Part shown: positions 6,309-9,065 of the stretch, in pieces | Position numbering within the stretch: position 1 is the stretch's first letter | Layout: each line of letters opens with the position of its first letter | Assembly (NCBI GenBank): GCA_016839385.1 | Contig: JAEOUK010000430.1 | Coordinates: forward strand, 1 to 9,065 | DNA: 9,065 nt | Origin: Promethearchaeota archaeon | GTDB taxonomy: Archaea > Asgardarchaeota > Lokiarchaeia > Sigynarchaeales > MK-D1 | Reading direction: 5' to 3' | Notes under the pieces: model-generated | Seen by the model: the letters and a program-made list of their open reading frames with translations, nothing else | What the model was told of the DNA's origin: nothing | The model's database searches: none | Position numbers and translations under genes: made by a program

Positions 6309-6444
6309 GTTATGTAAAATGAACAAAATTGCTTAATTTTTCACCAATAAAATATTCATGTGGAAAGCTAAGCATTTCCCTTTAATTTCAAAAAGATAAA
6401 AGAAGGTAAATAGATTTGCTTATACTATCTATTTATAAAAGATT

Positions 6445-6489
6445 GGGATGACCGCAGTCAATCCCCCGAGTCGATAGCAGAGACCACGG
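6445..6489. ncRNA. GC-rich double hairpin, candidate structured RNA or 3' UTR element
   Basis: In the 242-bp gap between the 7-TM and coiled-coil genes, 6445-6492 is about 62% G+C (30 of 48 bases) against roughly one third in the surroundings. On the plus strand, GGGATGAC (6445-6452) pairs with GTC-A-ATCCC (6457-6465) around a CGCA loop with one bulged A. Directly next to it, CCG-A-GTC (6466-6472) pairs with GAC-CA-CGG (6482-6489). On the minus strand the first hairpin is followed by AATCTTTTAT, so it could end the 7-TM transcript. It does not fold as a tRNA, and no complete C/D or H/ACA motif was found. Strand and function are uncertain. Confidence 0.45.
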
Positions 6490-6533
6490 CAGTTGTAAAT
6501 AATTCATAAACCTTACAGATTTCATTCGTTTGG

Positions 6534-7316
6534 TTAGGATTGGAGAATAAAATTTGCTAGTGCTAGTAATAATAAACCTACTAAAATTATTGCAGCAGGT
6601 ACAAATGCAGGAATCAATTGATTCGCTATATTTTTCAGAATAGGTTGAACTGATCTCCCAACATAATAAATAATTAATCCTAAACCGTTGAGAATGGATG
6701 ACTTCCGGATGATCCCTACGGATTTTGCGGCTAAGTAGAAAAATATACAAGGTAAGGCAAAATTGAGGATAGGTAATCCAATATAATTCATGTAAAATAG
6801 TCCAGCGGGATAGGTATCTCCAAAAATTGGTGAAGGAACAATTTCTACTGGTGCTGTAGCAATATTTAGTTCATACCAATAATATTTCGGGTCTACGATA
6901 TATTTAGCAGGTAACCAAAGCATTAAACTGGCAATAAGGATTACTACAACGGGTAAAATAAATGCCATAGATTTATGAAGTTTTGATTCTTTTGTGAACA
7001 ACAAAGTTGCTAGTATTCCTACTACCATTGCTGGTGCGAGCCATCCTGTAAAAGAAGCGAATCGATAAATGACAATTGGTAGATTAGATCCTAAGTATAA
7101 TATATCATCTCTCCAAATTGGCATGTAAAAATCATATACAATAAATAATCCACGACTTATTGATAAGAACAAGAAGAATAAGGCAAAATAAAACCAGTAT
7201 AATTTCTTCGTTTTTCTAAATCGGATAAACATGAAATAACAAAACAACAGAAACATATAGCCTATTATCACAAAAAATAGACCTAATGATAGAGAATCTA
7301 TGACAGTTATCAACAT
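6534..7316 (-). CDS. Seven-transmembrane protein of unknown function
   Basis: This 260-residue protein is mostly membrane-embedded. Seven hydrophobic segments lie at about 7-31, 40-62, 81-107, 117-136, 172-197, 206-221 (short) and 235-258. Basic loops after TM1 (RFRKTKK), TM3 (TKESKLHK) and TM5 (KSVGIIRKS) put the N-terminus outside and the C-terminus inside. The largest outside loop, 137-171, contains several Tyr and Pro residues. There is no kinase, methyl-accepting or other cytoplasmic output domain, and TM7 has no lysine, so it is not a retinal-binding rhodopsin. The ATG at 7316 was chosen because AGGTGA lies 5 nt upstream; a GTG at 7325 would sit inside that site. It is divergent from the secreted-protein gene, and a sensor or transporter-accessory role is only speculation. 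Confidence 0.82.
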   Translation of the reverse strand: MLITVIDSLSLGLFFVIIGYMFLLFCYFMFIRFRKTKKLYWFYFALFFLFLSISRGLFIVYDFYMPIWRDDILYLGSNLPIVIYRFASFTGWLAPAMVVGILATLLFTKESKLHKSMAFILPVVVILIASLMLWLPAKYIVDPKYYWYELNIATAPVEIVPSPIFGDTYPAGLFYMNYIGLPILNFALPCIFFYLAAKSVGIIRKSSILNGLGLIIYYVGRSVQPILKNIANQLIPAFVPAAIILVGLLLLALANFILQS

Positions 7317-7322
7317 TGTTTT

Positions 7323-7328
7323 CACCTT
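7323..7328 (-). promoter_or_regulatory. Shine-Dalgarno site of the 7-TM gene
   Basis: AGGTGA on the minus strand is a full match to the 16S 3' end complement and ends 6 nt before the ATG at 7316 (AAACA-type spacer). It overlaps the alternative GTG at 7325 and so decides the start. Confidence 0.7.
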
Positions 7329-7433
7329 TTTATATGTCTTTTATCTCTTAAACCCGTATTTAGACATTTGCATTTGGAGTATTGAAAAACGAATGAACGA
7401 AATACTTTAAATTTCAACATAAATAAGCCTAAT

Positions 7434-7446
7434 GCATATAATAAAG
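7434..7446 (+). promoter_or_regulatory. Possible TATA element for the secreted-protein gene
   Basis: GCATATAATAAAG is the best TATA-like match in the 196-bp divergent gap. With usual spacing, transcription would begin near 7467 and give a leader of about 45 nt. That leader would hold a Shine-Dalgarno site GGAG (7499-7502), 10 nt before the GTG start at 7513. Confidence 0.4.
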
Positions 7447-7457
7447 ACTAATATCTA

Positions 7458-7471
7458 GCGTGTTTTCACGC
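7458..7471. promoter_or_regulatory. Perfect inverted repeat GCGTG-TTTT-CACGC in the divergent promoter region
   Basis: The 5-bp arms are perfect and much richer in G+C than their surroundings. The site overlaps the predicted transcription start of the secreted-protein gene, which suits a repressor operator, though it could also be a small leader hairpin. It lies about 140 nt upstream of the 7-TM start on the other strand. Confidence 0.4.
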
Positions 7472-7512
7472 ACTTGATCGTTCTATGAAACGGAAATCGG
7501 AGCTAAACCAGA

Positions 7513-9065
7513 GTGAAAATTAAAATTCATCATTCCTTCACTGTAATATTACTAGTTATACTAACATGTAACATTTTATTATTCAGTTCTACATCGTACA
7601 ATAATTCAATCTTTCAACAAAACGAATCAGAATTTCCTAACACGTCATTGGGTATTGGATTGAGTCCATTTTTTAATCATCTCGACGAAGATATAGATTT
7701 GTATCTAATGCTAAACAACACTGTAGATGGTTATTCAGCAGATCACTTTTATCGCACTTTTACGACTTCACCTGATTTCACCGTCATTGATAATTCACAC
7801 CATGCTAACGATCTAATCTATTTCTTGATGGGATTTGGAAATAGTTTAATAGACGCATCTGATATTGAATATACAAATACACCATTATGGGATTCGGTCA
7901 AAGGAGGATTTTATGTTCAAGCAAATTCCCTTTTTACAAATATAGCAACAGAGAAAAAAGCTTTTGATAGTCTCTTGTATTTATTAGCATTAGTAGAAAG
8001 TGCAGAATACTCGTCCGATCCGTCAGTGGTGGTAAATAAAGTAACCAGTTCTTGGAGTAAAATTGTAAATGTTTTCTGGGACTCTACAAATAACGCATTT
8101 AATCACTCGAATGCAAATCTTAATGAACGTTATTCTGTTGATAATTTTCTTGGAGCAATTGTTGCCTATTCTATCGCAAAATCCTCTTATTTCACTCAAA
8201 CATTTCGAAATTCTGTGAAACAATACGGGGATTATATAATGTCTGCGTTTGATGCAGATATGTATGATGGAACACTCGGTCAAGAAAGTTATTACAATAC
8301 AAGTGATATTCAAAACAACAAAATCGGTACTAACAATAAAAATATCCTCACAAATGCATTAGGAATACTTGCATTACTCGAATGGAACATTCAAAATGGT
8401 TATGATATAAATTCAGCTGAAGTGGAAAAAGCAGAGAAGATTTGGAATTTTCTAACTACAAAGTTAATCAACGGTGCCAATGACCTCTATATCACTGAAA
8501 CAAACTTCGATGGTAACATTGTTATTGATTCAGACATGTATTTACTCCAAAATGCTTGGATGTTAAAAGCGACCTTAGAATTGTTTAAACACACAGGAAA
8601 TACAACATACTATTTAGGTGCCCTAGATAATTTTTATGGTATCGAAAATTACCTTTTTGATTCATCTAATTATGGTTATTATAATTTAGTAGGATCTTCA
8701 GAAAAATCTATGCATGGGTATGGAATGCTCATTAATTCTCTTCATAATTTTCAGAAAATCTTCTTAGAATCCGATATAATAATAGATTTTAATCAATCGG
8801 AATACATCTATCAAATAGATCCTACATTGAAAATGCTCTTATCATATAATATTACCATGGACTTTTCCTATTCTGCAGTTGGAGAGTCTTGGTCAATTTC
8901 AGCTCCTATTATGAGTGCAGATATTAATTATGTTCTACGATATACTGAAAACCACACCATCGTGAGTATTGGTACAGGAACCACTAATTCGACTGGTCAA
9001 GATGAATTTACTTATGATCTCTCCTCATTGACTTCATATTATGATTATGTCTTAAATATTCGATG
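7513..9065 (+). CDS. Secreted, sequon-rich alpha-helical-barrel-like protein (partial, 3' end outside window)
   Basis: At least 517 residues are visible. Residues 1-29 form a signal peptide or N-terminal anchor (KIKIHH, then a hydrophobic run VILLVILTCNILLF). Residues about 50-420 are repeated helix pairs with aromatic-rich turns such as VFWDSTNNAF, LFDSSNYGYY and MYDGTLGQ; with the helix DMYLLQNAWMLKATLELFKHTG they recall six-hairpin (alpha/alpha) barrels of glycosidases and sugar epimerases. From about 440 a beta-rich segment begins (MDFSYSAVGESWSISAP), like an Ig-type domain. Eleven N-x-S/T sequons fit an N-glycosylated surface protein. The GTG start follows an in-frame TAA at 7504 and has GGAG 10 nt upstream; the next in-frame ATG is some 65 codons on and would lose the signal peptide. 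Enzyme activity cannot be claimed, since no catalytic residues can be assigned. Confidence 0.8.
   Translation, partial: MKIKIHHSFTVILLVILTCNILLFSSTSYNNSIFQQNESEFPNTSLGIGLSPFFNHLDEDIDLYLMLNNTVDGYSADHFYRTFTTSPDFTVIDNSHHANDLIYFLMGFGNSLIDASDIEYTNTPLWDSVKGGFYVQANSLFTNIATEKKAFDSLLYLLALVESAEYSSDPSVVVNKVTSSWSKIVNVFWDSTNNAFNHSNANLNERYSVDNFLGAIVAYSIAKSSYFTQTFRNSVKQYGDYIMSAFDADMYDGTLGQESYYNTSDIQNNKIGTNNKNILTNALGILALLEWNIQNGYDINSAEVEKAEKIWNFLTTKLINGANDLYITETNFDGNIVIDSDMYLLQNAWMLKATLELFKHTGNTTYYLGALDNFYGIENYLFDSSNYGYYNLVGSSEKSMHGYGMLINSLHNFQKIFLESDIIIDFNQSEYIYQIDPTLKMLLSYNITMDFSYSAVGESWSISAPIMSADINYVLRYTENHTIVSIGTGTTNSTGQDEFTYDLSSLTSYYDYVLNIR

Noticed and set aside
6310..6375. A 21-residue minus-strand open frame upstream of the coiled-coil gene
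   Set aside because: Short, in AT-rich sequence, with only a weak GGGA before the ATG. It could be a leader peptide, since it stops just before the AGGAG site, but nothing else supports it.
6445..6492. tRNA or box C/D RNA in the GC-rich island
   Set aside because: No cloverleaf with T-loop and anticodon arms can be drawn on either strand, and only a poor C-box-like GATGAC is present without a matching D box.
6433..6750. Minus-strand open frame of 105 codons overlapping the 7-TM gene and the GC-rich island
   Set aside because: It is an out-of-frame shadow of the 7-TM gene; the alternative frame encodes clean transmembrane segments with a good ribosome site.
6534..7316. Microbial rhodopsin
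   Set aside because: Seven helices with N-out topology fit, but helix seven lacks the retinal-binding lysine and the conserved helix-three residues are not visible.
7485..7523. A 12-residue plus-strand frame from an ATG overlapping the GTG start of the secreted protein
   Set aside because: Out of frame and very short; the GTG at 7513 gives a proper signal peptide with a correctly spaced GGAG.
8023..8313. Minus-strand open frame inside the secreted-protein gene
   Set aside because: The plus frame is open for over 500 codons with a signal peptide and sequons; the antisense product has no recognisable features.

Overview
The window looks archaeal, most likely from an Asgard lineage of the Lokiarchaeia type. 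This is an inference from the sequence alone. The DNA is AT-rich (about one third G+C). Several starts have an archaeal TATA-like element about 24-30 nt upstream and no leader, while others have Shine-Dalgarno sites. The gene mix also fits: an SCP2 lipid-binding protein, an AmmeMemoRadiSam-type radical SAM enzyme, a TPR protein, a long coiled-coil protein, a 7-TM membrane protein and a heavily sequon-rich secreted protein. No rRNA, tRNA, CRISPR array, integrase or transposase was seen.

Layout. At the left edge (1-68, + strand) is the last part of a gene whose C-terminus is a tandem PDIRSKT heptapeptide. It converges on a block of four minus-strand genes. In transcription order these are the radical SAM enzyme (3643-2540), a frameshifted GNAT acetyltransferase (2473-1813), a zinc-ribbon protein of unknown function (1678-833) and the SCP2 protein (540-130). 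The gaps are 66, 134 and 292 bp and each gene appears to have its own promoter, so they are co-oriented neighbours rather than a tight operon. A TPR gene (3733-4668, +) diverges from the radical SAM gene across 89 bp. Its 3' end overlaps by 6 bp the 3' end of a coiled-coil protein gene (6291-4663, -). A GC-rich double-hairpin element (6445-6489) lies between that gene and a 7-TM protein gene (7316-6534, -). The 7-TM gene diverges across 196 bp from a large secreted protein gene (7513 to beyond 9065, +), which starts with GTG and runs off the window.

How the genes might work together. No pathway spans the window. The radical SAM enzyme is a recognisable AmrS-type protein, but its usual partners (AMMECR1-like and Memo-like) are not here. 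The TPR/coiled-coil pair and the 7-TM/secreted pair are suggestive pairings from layout only.

The points most worth a second look are the heptad repeat tail, where differences between the two full copies are all synonymous; the acetyltransferase broken exactly at an A8 tract; the GC-rich double hairpin; the unclassified zinc-ribbon protein with weak DENN-like character; and the perfect inverted repeats in several intergenic regions. I found no convincing complete novel system.
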